Positions 26,018-34,433 of a stretch of 64,000 nucleotides of DNA are shown here, one piece after another. Each line of letters opens with the position of its first letter. Within the stretch, counting starts at the first letter, position 1. The notes beneath the pieces are model-generated. The model worked only from the letters and a program-made list of their open reading frames with translations. It did no database searches and was not told the DNA's origin. The DNA is taken from assembly GCA_963792895.1 (NCBI GenBank), contig CAWBYA010000008.1, positions 434,001 through 498,000 of the forward strand. The letters are read 5' to 3'. The translations under genes and the position numbers were made by a program. This stretch comes from UBA6912 sp963792895 (lineage in GTDB: Bacteria; Actinomycetota; Acidimicrobiia; Spongiisociales; UBA5794).

Positions 26018-28096
26018 ATGACTCTGCCGGAGCACTACATCAATCGCGAGCTCTCGTTGCTCGATTTCCAGCGGCGCGTGCTGGCCATTGCCGAGGACCC
26101 CAACATGCCCGTCCTCGATCGCCTCAGGTTCGTTGCGATCGTCAGCCAGAACCTCGACGAGTTCTTCCAGGTGAGAGTTGCCGGCCTGATGAGCCAGGTT
26201 GCGAGTGGACTCACGAGCACGACCGCCGATGGCATGACACCGCGAGAGCAGCTCGACGCCATCCGTATCAACACCTCGGCGTTGTTTCAGCGAATCGACA
26301 GCCTCTTCGTGGACGAGTTGGTGTCGCTACTCGCCAAGGCGGAGATCCACGTCATCGATCATCATGATCTCGATCCCACCGAGATCACCATGCTCCACGA
26401 GCGCTTCGACCACCAGATCTTTCCCATCCTCACTCCGCTCGCGGTAGACCCCGCCCACCCGTTCCCCTACATCTCGAACCTCTCGCTCAATCTCGCCGTC
26501 GTCGTTCGCGATCCCGAGAACGACGAGGTCCAGTTCGCAAGGGTCAAGGTACCCCCGCTCTTGCCGCGCTTCATCGCCCTGCCCGGGGCGCGCTTCGTGC
26601 CGGTCGAGCAGGTGATCGCCGACAACCTCGATCGGCTCTTCCCGGGCCACCCCGTGGTGGCCTCATTTGCGTTCCGTGTGACCCGGAGCGCCGACCTTGC
26701 GGTCGAGGAGCAAGAGGCCGACGACCTCTTGGAGGCAATGGAGACGGTCCTCAGGTTTCGCCAACGCTCAGCAGGCTCCGTCCGTCTCGAGGTGGCTCCC
26801 GAGGCCCCGACGCGAGCCGTCGACCTCCTGCTGCGCGAGCTCGACCTCGGACCGGAGCATGCCTACCACCGCACGGCGCCGCTCGATCTCGGTGCCCTGT
26901 TCGAGCTGTTCGCCCTCGATCGACCCGACCTCAAGGAACCGACGTGGGTGCCCACGACCGGCCCCCGCCTCACTGCGCCGCCCGACGCCACTGTCGATTT
27001 CTTCGACGAGATTCGCAGCGGCGACATCTTCGTTCATCACCCGTATGAGTCGTTTGGGACCTCAACCGGCGCGTTCCTCGCCCAGGCGGCACACGATCCG
27101 AACGTGCTCGCCATCAAGCAGACGCTGTACCGCACATGGGCGCCGGAAGATCCGGCTATCGGCGGCGAGGCCGCGATCGTCCAGTCGCTCATCACCGCGG
27201 CAGAAGCGGGCAAGCAGGTGGTCGTCCTCGTCGAGCTCAAGGCCCGATTCGACGAGGCGGCCAACATCACGTGGGCGAAGATGCTGGAGAATGCCGGCGT
27301 CCACGTCGTGTACGGCGTGGTCGGGCTCAAGACGCATGCCAAGATCCTTCTCGTGGTGCGCAGGGAGAAGGACGGGCTGCGCAGGTACGCACACCTCGGC
27401 ACGGGCAACTACAACCCCAAGACGGCGCGTCTGTACGAGGACTTCGGGATCTTCACGGCCGATTCCGACATCGGCCGGGACCTCTCCGAACTGTTCAACA
27501 TCCTCACTGGGTACGGCGCCGCCCACTCGATGCGGAAGATCCTCGTCGCCCCGGCGACGCTCCGACGCCGCATCACCGAACGTATTCGGGAAGAGGGCGC
27601 AAAGGGCGCCGAGGGCAGGATCCTCTTCAAGATCAACCATCTCGTCGACCCCGAGATCATTGGAGAGCTCTACGACGCCTCGCAGCGCGGCTGCAGGATC
27701 GACCTCATCGTCCGGGGGATCTGCTCACTGCGTGCAGGCGTCCCGGACCTGTCACCGACCATCCGGGTGCGATCGATCGTCGGACGCTTCCTCGAGCACT
27801 CTCGCTTGTACCGCTTCGGCCACCCCGACCGCGGTGCCGTCTACTACACGGGTTCCGCCGACATGATGACGCGCAACCTCGACGGCAGGGTCGAAGTCAT
27901 CACACCTGTGGTCGATGCGAGATTGCGTGGCAGGATCGAGGAGATGCTCGACGTGTTGCTCACCGACGATGAGCTCGCCTGGACGCTCGAGGACGACCGG
28001 TGGGCTCCGGTGGACCGCACGATGGGTCTCCACTCGCACGACCGGTTGCAGGAGTTCGCGCTGTTGCGACAGCGGAGTGGTGAGGCGCTCCGCTGA
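26018..28096 (+). CDS. ppk1: Polyphosphate kinase 1
   Basis: Makes polyphosphate from ATP through a phosphohistidine. The 692-residue protein has the N domain (YINRELSLLDFQRRVL, SQNLDEFFQVRVAGL), the head domain, and two PLD-like catalytic domains with VHHPYESFGTSTGAFLAQAA, the phospho-His in VGLKTHAKILLVVRRE, HLGTGNYNPKTARLYEDFG, and the second His region RFLEHSRLYRFG. A start at 25994 is also open; ATG 26018 is preferred since GGTGA is 7 nt before it and TACCAT at 25990-25995 could be its -10. Stop overlaps the next ATG (TGATG). Confidence 0.95.
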   Translation: MTLPEHYINRELSLLDFQRRVLAIAEDPNMPVLDRLRFVAIVSQNLDEFFQVRVAGLMSQVASGLTSTTADGMTPREQLDAIRINTSALFQRIDSLFVDELVSLLAKAEIHVIDHHDLDPTEITMLHERFDHQIFPILTPLAVDPAHPFPYISNLSLNLAVVVRDPENDEVQFARVKVPPLLPRFIALPGARFVPVEQVIADNLDRLFPGHPVVASFAFRVTRSADLAVEEQEADDLLEAMETVLRFRQRSAGSVRLEVAPEAPTRAVDLLLRELDLGPEHAYHRTAPLDLGALFELFALDRPDLKEPTWVPTTGPRLTAPPDATVDFFDEIRSGDIFVHHPYESFGTSTGAFLAQAAHDPNVLAIKQTLYRTWAPEDPAIGGEAAIVQSLITAAEAGKQVVVLVELKARFDEAANITWAKMLENAGVHVVYGVVGLKTHAKILLVVRREKDGLRRYAHLGTGNYNPKTARLYEDFGIFTADSDIGRDLSELFNILTGYGAAHSMRKILVAPATLRRRITERIREEGAKGAEGRILFKINHLVDPEIIGELYDASQRGCRIDLIVRGICSLRAGVPDLSPTIRVRSIVGRFLEHSRLYRFGHPDRGAVYYTGSADMMTRNLDGRVEVITPVVDARLRGRIEEMLDVLLTDDELAWTLEDDRWAPVDRTMGLHSHDRLQEFALLRQRSGEALR

Positions 28097-28980
28097 TGAC
28101 CGGCCGCAGAGCCGACGACGTCGTTCGCGCTGCCGGGGCCGTGGTCTACAGGCGAGCGAAGGGTGGCACCGAGTACCTCCTGGTTCACCGTCCGCGCTAC
28201 GACGACTGGTCGCTGCCAAAGGGCACACTCGACGACGGCGAGTCGTATCCGGTGGCGGCCCTGCGCGAAGTCGAAGAGGAGACCGGCCTCATCGGCCGCC
28301 TTGGGCCCGCCATCGGCTCGATCGGTTACCCGATCAAGCGGGGGCCGAAGGTCGTGCGCTACTGGCTCATCGAGGCGGAGGGCGGCAGCTTCTCCCGGAA
28401 CAACGAAGTCGACGAAGTGATATGGCTGAGGGCGGAGCAGGCGAGGAAGCTGGCTTCCTACACGCGCGACACCAACGTGCTGGAGCGTGCCGAACGTCTC
28501 CTTGCGGAGCCGACTGCGGCAACGGTCTATCTGCTGCGCCACGCCAACGCCGGCAACAGGAACGGCGCGAGCGAGGCCGATCACGAGCGGCCGCTGTCGC
28601 AACGCGGCCGCCGCCAAGTCGCCGCCGTCACTCGGCGGATGTTGCGCATGCCGATAGGCCGCATCGAGACCTCCTACTTCATTCGTTGCGAAGAATCGGT
28701 CGGGCCGCTGGCGGCGGCGCTCGACCTCTCCCTCGGCCACGAGCCGTCGCTCGTCGAGGGTGGTGCCCCCGAGCACGCGATCCAGTTCATGCACTCGCTC
28801 CGCAGCGTGGCGGCGGTTCTGTGTTCCCACGGTGACATCATCTCGGGCATCGTCGGTCAGCTCGCCGCTGAGGGCGTCGAACTCCCACCACCGCTCGCCT
28901 GGAAGAAGGCATCGGTGTGGGAGCTCGACCTGACCAAGGGTCGGGTTGTCGCCGGTCGCTACGTCCCCCCTCCCCCCTGA
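28096..28980 (+). CDS. MutT1-like Nudix hydrolase fused to histidine phosphatase
   Basis: A 294-residue two-domain enzyme. The N-terminal Nudix domain has the full box GTLDDGESYPVAALREVEEETG. The C-terminal half (from about 140) is a SixA-type histidine phosphatase domain opening with TVYLLRHANAG and containing the second His in VLCSHGD. The same domain fusion next to ppk1 is found in mycobacteria (MutT1), where it clears 8-oxo-dGTP and diadenosine polyphosphates, so this is the likely role. The RHG arginine/histidine are intact, but a mid-domain Arg motif reads YFIRCEESV. Confidence 0.9.
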   Translation: MTGRRADDVVRAAGAVVYRRAKGGTEYLLVHRPRYDDWSLPKGTLDDGESYPVAALREVEEETGLIGRLGPAIGSIGYPIKRGPKVVRYWLIEAEGGSFSRNNEVDEVIWLRAEQARKLASYTRDTNVLERAERLLAEPTAATVYLLRHANAGNRNGASEADHERPLSQRGRRQVAAVTRRMLRMPIGRIETSYFIRCEESVGPLAAALDLSLGHEPSLVEGGAPEHAIQFMHSLRSVAAVLCSHGDIISGIVGQLAAEGVELPPPLAWKKASVWELDLTKGRVVAGRYVPPPP

Positions 28981-29007
28981 GCTCCGCGGTAGGCCCTTCC
29001 CTCCGCC

Positions 29008-29670
29008 TCAGAGCGGCAGTCCTCGAGCCCACGCGACGGTCTCGGAGGCGGCCGCCGCCAGAACGTCACCCTGGGTGCGCCCCGAGCGTTGCGGGACGTT
29101 GAGGGAGTGATCGCCGTCATCGACAACGACGAGCCGGCCATTGGGGAGCCCCGCAACGATCGGCCCCATCAGGTCCGGCGGTGAGAGCCGGTCCCTGCTG
29201 CCCGCGAAGAAGAGCTGCGCGGCACCAATACGCGCAAGGTGCTCGGTTGCGCGTGGCGTGCCCGTTCCGAGTGGCACGAGGGGGTATCCGTAGTAGACGA
29301 GACCGGCCACGGCGACACCCTCGTCGCCGACGAGATGTGAGGCAACGCGTCCCCCCATCGACTTGCCCCCGAGCACTACGGCGTCCACATAGGTCCGCAT
29401 CCGATCGACGGCAGCGTGGTGCGTGGCGAGCAACCGGCCGATGCGATCTGGCGCCTTCCTGCCTGCCTCGATGTACGGATAGTTGAACGTGAGCGTCGGT
29501 AGCCCTCCGGCTGCCAGCGCATCGCGCATCGTCATCATCCATGGGTGATCTTGACCTGCACCTGCACCGTGGGCCAGCACGACACCTACGCGTCCCCCGC
29601 CCGCCGGCATGACGAGCCGCGCCGTCACAGACCCTCCAAGCTCGGATGTCAGCTTCAGGCGACGCGGCAC
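29008..29670 (-). CDS. TEX30/KANL3-type alpha/beta hydrolase
   Basis: A 220-residue hydrolase. The triad is visible: Ser in LGGKSMGGRVASHLV, Asp in FAGSRDRLSPP and His in VDDGDHSLNVP. GLVYYGYPLVPLG and the early VVLAHGAGAGQDHPWM (oxyanion region) are typical of the TEX30/KANSL3 group. Substrate unknown. The start is put at GTG 29670 because the divergent pgl gene begins at 29759 and upstream in-frame codons lose coding character. Confidence 0.8.
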   Translation of the reverse strand: MPRRLKLTSELGGSVTARLVMPAGGGRVGVVLAHGAGAGQDHPWMMTMRDALAAGGLPTLTFNYPYIEAGRKAPDRIGRLLATHHAAVDRMRTYVDAVVLGGKSMGGRVASHLVGDEGVAVAGLVYYGYPLVPLGTGTPRATEHLARIGAAQLFFAGSRDRLSPPDLMGPIVAGLPNGRLVVVDDGDHSLNVPQRSGRTQGDVLAAAASETVAWARGLPL

Positions 29671-29746
29671 AGCCGGATTATTGCTCGTTGCAGACCGGCG
29701 TTCGGCGCATGCGGCGTAGCCAGCGGATCTCGACGACTCGAGGGGG

Positions 29747-29752
29747 TATCGT
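29747..29752 (+). promoter_or_regulatory. Predicted leaderless -10 element
   Basis: TATCGT, 6 nt before the pgl ATG at 29759. Confidence 0.5.
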
Positions 29753-29758
29753 GCCGGC

Positions 29759-30457
29759 ATGATCACGGTGTACGAAACGGCGGACGAGGTGGCTGATGCC
29801 GTCGCCGAACACGTGGACGACTTCGTTGCGACACATTCGCCGACGACGGTCGCCCTGGCAGGTGGTTCCACTCCGGCGGCCACCTACGAGCGCCTCGCCG
29901 CACGCACGATCGACTGGGACGGCGTCACCCTGTGGCTCGGCGACGAGCGATGGGTTGCCGACGACCACCCCGATTCCAACACAGGCATGGTGCGGAGAAC
30001 GCTCGGTGACGCCGCACGGCAGCTGATCGCCCCCGATTTCAGCCTCGGCGACCCCACGGCGGCTGCGGCGGCCTATGCATCGCGGCTCGACGAGCAGTTC
30101 GCTGCGGACGGAGACGGCGGCCGTCCCGGTCTCGTGCTGCTGGGGATGGGCGATGACGGCCACACTGCATCGCTGTTCCCCGGAACCGACGCCCTCGACG
30201 AGGCACACAGGAGCTACGTGGCGAACTGGGTCGCAGACAAAGGTGCGTGGCGCCTCACGGCGACATTGCCGGTGTTGTGCGCAGCCCGCCGCATCATCTT
30301 CATCGTCACCGGGTCCGCCAAGGCGGCAACCATCAAGCGAATCCTCGAAGATGCCGAGCCGTTTCCCGCCCAGCGGGTGGCTGCCGGGGCGGAGGACGTC
30401 CTGTGGTGTCTCGACGCGGCTGCTGCCTCACATCTCACGGCGAGACCGTCGTCGTAG
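29759..30457 (+). CDS. pgl: 6-phosphogluconolactonase
   Basis: Hydrolyses 6-phosphogluconolactone in the oxidative pentose phosphate pathway. The 232-residue protein has VALAGGSTPAATYERLA, WLGDERWVADDHPDSNTGMVRRTL and LLGMGDDGHTASLFPGT, all family signatures (the last contains the catalytic His). zwf and gnd are not in the window. Leaderless start. Converges on the lipoprotein pair; the ends overlap by 23 nt. Confidence 0.93.
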   Translation: MITVYETADEVADAVAEHVDDFVATHSPTTVALAGGSTPAATYERLAARTIDWDGVTLWLGDERWVADDHPDSNTGMVRRTLGDAARQLIAPDFSLGDPTAAAAAYASRLDEQFAADGDGGRPGLVLLGMGDDGHTASLFPGTDALDEAHRSYVANWVADKGAWRLTATLPVLCAARRIIFIVTGSAKAATIKRILEDAEPFPAQRVAAGAEDVLWCLDAAAASHLTARPSS

Positions 30458-30875
30458 TCGGCTGCGCAGGGGGTGTCGGGAGCCTCCCGACGATGCCTTC
30501 CGTCACCAATTCGAGAAGGAGGGCCCCGACCGCCGTCGCCGGGTCGATGTCACCGTCGGCGAGCACCCGTTCGCGAACGGCAGTGTTGAGCTCCTCCGCA
30601 TTGCAGGCAAGGCGAGCGGCGCGCGCATCGAGCTCGCGCCCGATACGCGCCAGTTCAGCGATCTCGGGGGGCGGCGGATCGGCAACGAGATCGTCGAATG
30701 GGATCTGATCTACCACCTCGACCCACACCGCCACGAGTTGGACACCGACGTCTTCGAGACCATTGCACGTCTCGACCTCAACGGGCTCCGGTAGCGGCTG
30801 GTCGGAGGTGCACGCGCCCACTACCAGTGCAAGCGAGACAGCGGCGAGCAGGAGGGACGTCCGCCGAATGCTCAT
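30435..30875 (-). CDS. Lipoprotein of unknown function, second of a tandem pair
   Basis: A 146-residue lipoprotein: MSIRRTSLLLAAVSLALVVG then the lipobox Cys (VVGAC). The mature part is acidic and helical, with two further Cys (ETCNGLEDVGV and RLACNAEELNTAV) that could pair, and ends in a Pro/Thr tail. It starts 5 nt after its upstream neighbour, which shares the layout of lipobox, early Cys, helix and second Cys before an E-E-L; the two look like distant paralogs. No family recognised. Confidence 0.7.
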   Translation of the reverse strand: MSIRRTSLLLAAVSLALVVGACTSDQPLPEPVEVETCNGLEDVGVQLVAVWVEVVDQIPFDDLVADPPPPEIAELARIGRELDARAARLACNAEELNTAVRERVLADGDIDPATAVGALLLELVTEGIVGRLPTPPAQPTTTTVSP

Positions 30876-30879
30876 CGCA

Positions 30880-31245
30880 TCACTGCTGCTGCTGGAAGAA
30901 CGATCCCGATGCGATGAGCTCGACGAAGATCTGGCCGAACTCAGTCGTGGCGGTGAGGCTTCCCGACCGCTCCTCGAGCAGAGTCGAGAGCTCCTCCTCC
31001 GAGCACTCTGCGTCGTTCGCTCTCGTGTCGAGCTCTTGTGCCTGCGTCTCGAAGTCTGCCAAGAGATCGGACCCCGACAAGGCAGCGAGCTGCTCGAGTG
31101 ACATCGCATCCACCTGGTCGATCACCTCCTGGACGAGAGCCACGGCGTCGTCGGCGACCGCAGGGCACACCCCGGCGTCCTCTCCCCCGCACGCCACGAG
31201 CGTGACGGCGATGACGCAGGCAATCGCTCCTCGTCGCAAGCTCAT
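30880..31245 (-). CDS. Lipoprotein of unknown function, first of a tandem pair
   Basis: A 121-residue lipoprotein: MSLRRGAIACVIAVTLVAC is the signal peptide with lipobox. The mature domain is helical and acidic (VCPAVADDAVALVQEVIDQV, then DFETQAQELDTRANDAECSEEELSTLLEE), with one Cys near each end. GGAGGG lies 8 nt before the ATG. It lies downstream of the microcompartment operon on the same strand, beyond the repeat block, so it may have its own promoter. Confidence 0.7.
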   Translation of the reverse strand: MSLRRGAIACVIAVTLVACGGEDAGVCPAVADDAVALVQEVIDQVDAMSLEQLAALSGSDLLADFETQAQELDTRANDAECSEEELSTLLEERSGSLTATTEFGQIFVELIASGSFFQQQQ

Positions 31246-31356
31246 CGATGACCCTCCACCGGTCGCATCTGGCAGACCGGGGCACGCTGAGCGCGCAACG
31301 ACGCCGGCCTCGCCGGTCCGCGACTCGACCAGCGCTCGCACAACGTGCACCCCGGC

Positions 31357-31473
31357 ATGCAGTTTCCGAGGGAATCACAGACAAACCCAGCCGCAGTTTC
31401 CCCAGGAAACTGCATACGGACCGGTTGAGCCGCACAAACTGCACACGGACCGGTTGAGCGGCTCAACCGGTCC
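31357..31473. repeat. Inverted and direct repeat block at the 3' end of the microcompartment operon
   Basis: Two 24-nt direct copies differing by one base (from 31407 and 31436, period 29 nt), each holding GGACCGGTTGAGC. The second copy is half of a 13-bp perfect palindrome with one central base (31447-31473). A 9-bp hairpin (GCAGTTTCC, CCA loop, GGAAACTGC) lies at 31393-31413, and GCAGTTTCC occurs again near 31360. Not coding. Confidence 0.75.
31447..31473 (-). terminator. Probable terminator hairpin of the microcompartment operon
   Basis: 13-bp perfect stem with a single-base turn, overlapping the stop codon of the last BMC-P gene (31463). A second hairpin (31393-31413) lies downstream. 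No T tract, so a tandem-hairpin terminator is inferred. Confidence 0.5.
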
Positions 31474-31735
31474 GCGACGACCAGTCGTCCACCACGCCGA
31501 CCACCACGGCGCGTATCGCCCCCCAGCTGCGGCCGAGGATCTGACGGGCCGAGTTCCCCTCGTCCAGGATCAGCACCGTCTCGCCTGCGCCGGCGTCGAC
31601 GACATCGACGGCAATCGTGTAGCCCTCGATCTCACCGTCAGCGTCCAGAACGTCGCAGACGAGCAGGCGCTGGTGGTCGAAGATCTCGTTGTTGATCGTC
31701 GAGACGACCGTTCCGACGACGCGCCCAACCTTCAC
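31463..31735 (-). CDS. BMC-P (EutN/CcmL-family) shell vertex protein, copy C
   Basis: A 90-residue pentameric vertex protein that caps the corners of the microcompartment. It begins MKVGRVVGTVVSTINNEIFD, the EutN/CcmL opening, continues VDVVDAGAGETVLILDEGNSARQILG, and ends AVVVGVVDDW, matching the single-domain OB-like fold. Last gene of the operon; its ATG overlaps the previous stop (ATGA). It is clearly divergent from the other two BMC-P copies, suggesting distinct positions or partners at the vertices. Confidence 0.9.
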   Translation of the reverse strand: MKVGRVVGTVVSTINNEIFDHQRLLVCDVLDADGEIEGYTIAVDVVDAGAGETVLILDEGNSARQILGRSWGAIRAVVVGVVDDWSSRTG

Positions 31736-32007
31736 GACGACCCCAGATGCACATCGTCGACGATACCGACGATCGCATGGTCGACGGGCACGAACCGCAC
31801 CGCCAACGCCTCTGCAGCCTCCCGCGAAGAGACGAAGTAGATGAGCTCACCCGGACCCGCCATCGCTACAGCGTCCGCGGCGACGATGGGCCGGCCCTCC
31901 GGCCGCTGGTGTTTGTCGAGCGGTTGGACGATGAGGAACGGCACCCCTTCGAGACCTGCCGCCTTCTCGGTGGCGACAAGCGTCCCAACGACGCGCCCGA
32001 GCTGCAT
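31732..32007 (-). CDS. BMC-P (EutN/CcmL-family) shell vertex protein, copy B
   Basis: A 91-residue vertex protein: MQLGRVVGTLVATEKAAGLE, FLIVQPLDKHQRPEGRPIVAADAVAMAGPGELIYFVSSREAAEAL, and VPVDHAIVGIVDDVHL. ATG overlaps the stop of the upstream BMC-T gene (TGATG). In the sequence as given, its frame is also continuous with the shifted N-terminal half of that BMC-T, which would wrongly suggest a fusion; the start used here gives the normal family length. Confidence 0.9.
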   Translation of the reverse strand: MQLGRVVGTLVATEKAAGLEGVPFLIVQPLDKHQRPEGRPIVAADAVAMAGPGELIYFVSSREAAEALAVRFVPVDHAIVGIVDDVHLGSS

Positions 32008-32640
32008 CACGACCCCCGTTCGGTGCGGTGCATCACAACGCGACTCATGAAGCGCAGGTCGGCCCGGAGATTGTCTCGCATCGACCCGTGCAATTGGGGT
32101 ATGACTCTCTGGTGCAGCAGCCTGCCCGAAGGTGCTGCCCGCTGGGCTGCAGCCTCGACAGCCGCCTCCACCTCGGCGACCACACCGGTGAAGAGGCAGT
32201 AGCCCTTCCCGCCGAGCCCGTCTGCGAGCCGCACCCCGACCAGTTCGACGTTCGCCGCTTTCACCCCCGCGTCTGCAGCATCGAGAACCGAGGCAACGGT
32301 TGACGTCTCGACGATTCCGAGCGCGTCGCCATCGGGCAGCGCCGCCTCTCCGCCGGATACGACCCACGCGCGTCACCGCCGGATGGACGTCGGCGAGGAA
32401 CACCGTGTCGAGAATGAGGTCGCCGCCGACCTCGCGCCCCACCAGCAGCGCTTCCTCAACGCTTGCGGTATCCCCGCTGACGAGGACGAGATACTTGCCC
32501 GGATGAACGGTGCCGGCATAGATCGATCCGATCGGCGACGATTTCACCATCGCGTCGCCGGCAACGATGCCGCCCGCGATCGAGCCGAACTCGATGAGGG
32601 CGATCGCAGGGTCGCGGGCGGGCGCAGCATCGTCAGACAA
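32007..32640 (-). CDS. BMC-T shell protein, single-layer trimer type, with an apparent +1 frameshift
   Basis: Tandem-domain shell protein forming pseudo-hexameric trimers, probably with a central pore. First BMC domain: PAIALIEFGSIAGGIVAGDA ... TVHPGKYLVLVSGDTASVEEAL. Second: DALGIVETSTVASVLDAADAGVKAANVELVGVR ... GLGGKGYCLFTGVV. The two domains are in different frames; removing one base near 32345-32385 joins HPAVTR to VVSGGEAALPDGDA and gives 210 residues. TTG start at 32640 overlaps the aldehyde dehydrogenase 3' end by 8 nt. Probably a sequence error, since both domains are intact. Confidence 0.85.
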
Positions 32641-34099
32641 TGCGCAGTGCCCCGACGACCGTCACCCGGCGAACCCTGCTGAACGTGCGAGGGCGCGTCA
32701 GGCCTTCGCCGGTAGGGCTGGCGATCGAGAACGACGCGAAGCCCTCGCCACCGAACCCGAGCCCGGAGAAGTTGGATCCGTTGGCCACGAAGATGCTGCA
32801 GTTCATGGCTCGCGCCATTCGCGTGATGGTGGCCACGTTGGTCGAGTGGATCGAGGCCGTGTGCCGGAAACCATGCTCGGACCGCACGGCCAGGTCGATG
32901 GCATCGTCGACGTCTTTGACTCGGACGACGGGCATGACGGGCATCATCTGCTCCGTCCATACCAGGCTGTGGTCTCTCGGAACCTCGGCGACGAGCAATC
33001 TGACGTCGCCGTCCGCGCTCACGCCGATCTCGGCGAGGATCCTCCCCGCGTCCTTGCCGATCCACTCGGGGTTGATCATGCCCGGCTTCCCGGGCGGGCC
33101 CAGCTCTTTGAAGATCACCCGCTCGAGCCGCTTGAGCTCGTGCTCCTTCAGCCGGTGAGCACCGGCAGCGACCATCGCGTGGACGAGGCGGTCGGCAACC
33201 GTGTCGACGACGATCGTGGTCTTCTCGTCGGTGCAGATGACATTGTTGTCGAACGAAGCCCCCCGCACGATGTGGCGACCCGCTGCATCGACATCGGCCG
33301 TTTGATCGACGACAGCAGGCGGGTTGCCCGGTCCAGCGGTGATCGCCTTCTTGGAAGTGCGCAACGCCTCCTTCACCACCCCGGGCCCGCCCGTCACCAG
33401 CAAGACGCGGGCGTCGGGGTGGTTCATCAGTTCCTTGGCGGACTCGAGCGTCGGTTTCGGAATCGCCGTGATGAGGTCGGCAGGGCCACCCGCCGCAACG
33501 ATCGCACGGTTGAGGACCTGGATGTTCTCGACCGATACCCGGCGTGCGTTCGGATGGACGTTGAACGTCACGGCATTGCCGGCCGAGATCATGGCGATCG
33601 AGTTGTTGATGATGGTCGACGTCGGGTTCGTGGTCGGAGTGATGGAACCGATCACGCCGTACGGCGCGTATTCGGTGACCATCATCCCGTCGTCGCCGGT
33701 GACCACCTGCGGCTCGAGATCTTCAGGCCCTGGGGTTCGAGTCGTGACGAGTTGGTTTTTCAGCACTTTGTCCTCGGCCCTGCCGAGTCCCGTCTCCTCC
33801 CGCGCCAGATAGGCAAGCCGCTCGCCATCGCGCAGCATGGCCGACCGCATCGCATCGACGATCTTCTTTCTCCGCTCCAGCCCCATCTCCCGGTACGCCA
33901 GGAAGGCGGCGCGAGCGGCAGTGACCGCACGGTCGATCGTTGGGTAGATGCCATCGCCGAGCTGGACGTCCGATGTGTCGAGCTCGGTGGCCGCCCGCAG
34001 CGCCGGCCCGGAGCGATCGGCGAACTCAGTCGCCGCCAGGCGGCCTTTCACCCGATCGATGATGGCGTGGATCTCGCCCTCGTCGAGGATGCGGGTCAT
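32633..34099 (-). CDS. Microcompartment CoA-acylating aldehyde dehydrogenase
   Basis: A 488-residue PduP/EutE-like enzyme converting an aldehyde (expected: acetaldehyde) with CoA and NAD+ to acyl-CoA. Catalytic Cys289 lies in FDNNVICTDEK; NAD-site segments are APYGVIGSITPTTNPTSTIINNS, NPTSTI, and LLVTGGPGVVKEALRTSKK; AGPGNPPAVVD follows. The N-terminal 20 residues (ILDEGEIHAIIDRVKGRLAA) form an amphipathic helix that may be an encapsulation peptide. ATG overlaps the upstream BMC-P stop (ATGA). It has no alcohol dehydrogenase partner in the operon. Confidence 0.93.
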   Translation of the reverse strand: MTRILDEGEIHAIIDRVKGRLAATEFADRSGPALRAATELDTSDVQLGDGIYPTIDRAVTAARAAFLAYREMGLERRKKIVDAMRSAMLRDGERLAYLAREETGLGRAEDKVLKNQLVTTRTPGPEDLEPQVVTGDDGMMVTEYAPYGVIGSITPTTNPTSTIINNSIAMISAGNAVTFNVHPNARRVSVENIQVLNRAIVAAGGPADLITAIPKPTLESAKELMNHPDARVLLVTGGPGVVKEALRTSKKAITAGPGNPPAVVDQTADVDAAGRHIVRGASFDNNVICTDEKTTIVVDTVADRLVHAMVAAGAHRLKEHELKRLERVIFKELGPPGKPGMINPEWIGKDAGRILAEIGVSADGDVRLLVAEVPRDHSLVWTEQMMPVMPVVRVKDVDDAIDLAVRSEHGFRHTASIHSTNVATITRMARAMNCSIFVANGSNFSGLGFGGEGFASFSIASPTGEGLTRPRTFSRVRRVTVVGALRIV

Positions 34100-34404
34100 C
34101 GGCCCGCCGCCTCGTCACCCTTGTGGTACTTCGTCTCGCCGCCGACGTCCCACATGTCGACGATCGCCATCACCACCGCATCGCAAGGGCGGTCGCGGGT
34201 CATCTCTGTTTGCCGCGCCGAGCTGCCCGATGCGTACAGCACGACCTCTCCAACGCCTGCGCCAACCGCATCGGCGGCAACGACGTAGCTTCCGGTCTCC
34301 TGGTTGTCGACATCGATCTGGCGCAGCACGAGGAACTTGAGACCCTCCATGAGGGGCTCCTTGCGGCTGGCGACCAGCGTCCCAGCGACTCGTCCGAGAT
34401 GCAT
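34096..34404 (-). CDS. BMC-P (EutN/CcmL-family) shell vertex protein, copy A
   Basis: A 102-residue vertex protein: MHLGRVAGTLVASRKEPLME, FLVLRQIDVDNQETGSYVVAADAVGAGVGEVVLYASGSSARQTE, DAVVMAIVDMWDV. The most canonical of the three copies (GSSARQT is the usual EutN/CcmL loop). It has a short C-terminal extension. GAGGAGG lies 5 nt before the ATG, one of the strongest ribosome sites in the operon, consistent with high need for this or the coupled downstream enzyme. Confidence 0.92.
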   Translation of the reverse strand: MHLGRVAGTLVASRKEPLMEGLKFLVLRQIDVDNQETGSYVVAADAVGAGVGEVVLYASGSSARQTEMTRDRPCDAVVMAIVDMWDVGGETKYHKGDEAAGR

Positions 34405-34433
34405 GCGGCCTCCTCTCGCAGGGCCGGGCCCTG

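Noticed and set aside
31732..32640. Apparent fusion of a BMC-T half with a BMC-P protein
   Set aside because: The continuous frame arises from the +1 shift in the BMC-T gene; the middle third is Arg-rich nonsense, while the true second BMC domain lies intact in the adjacent frame.
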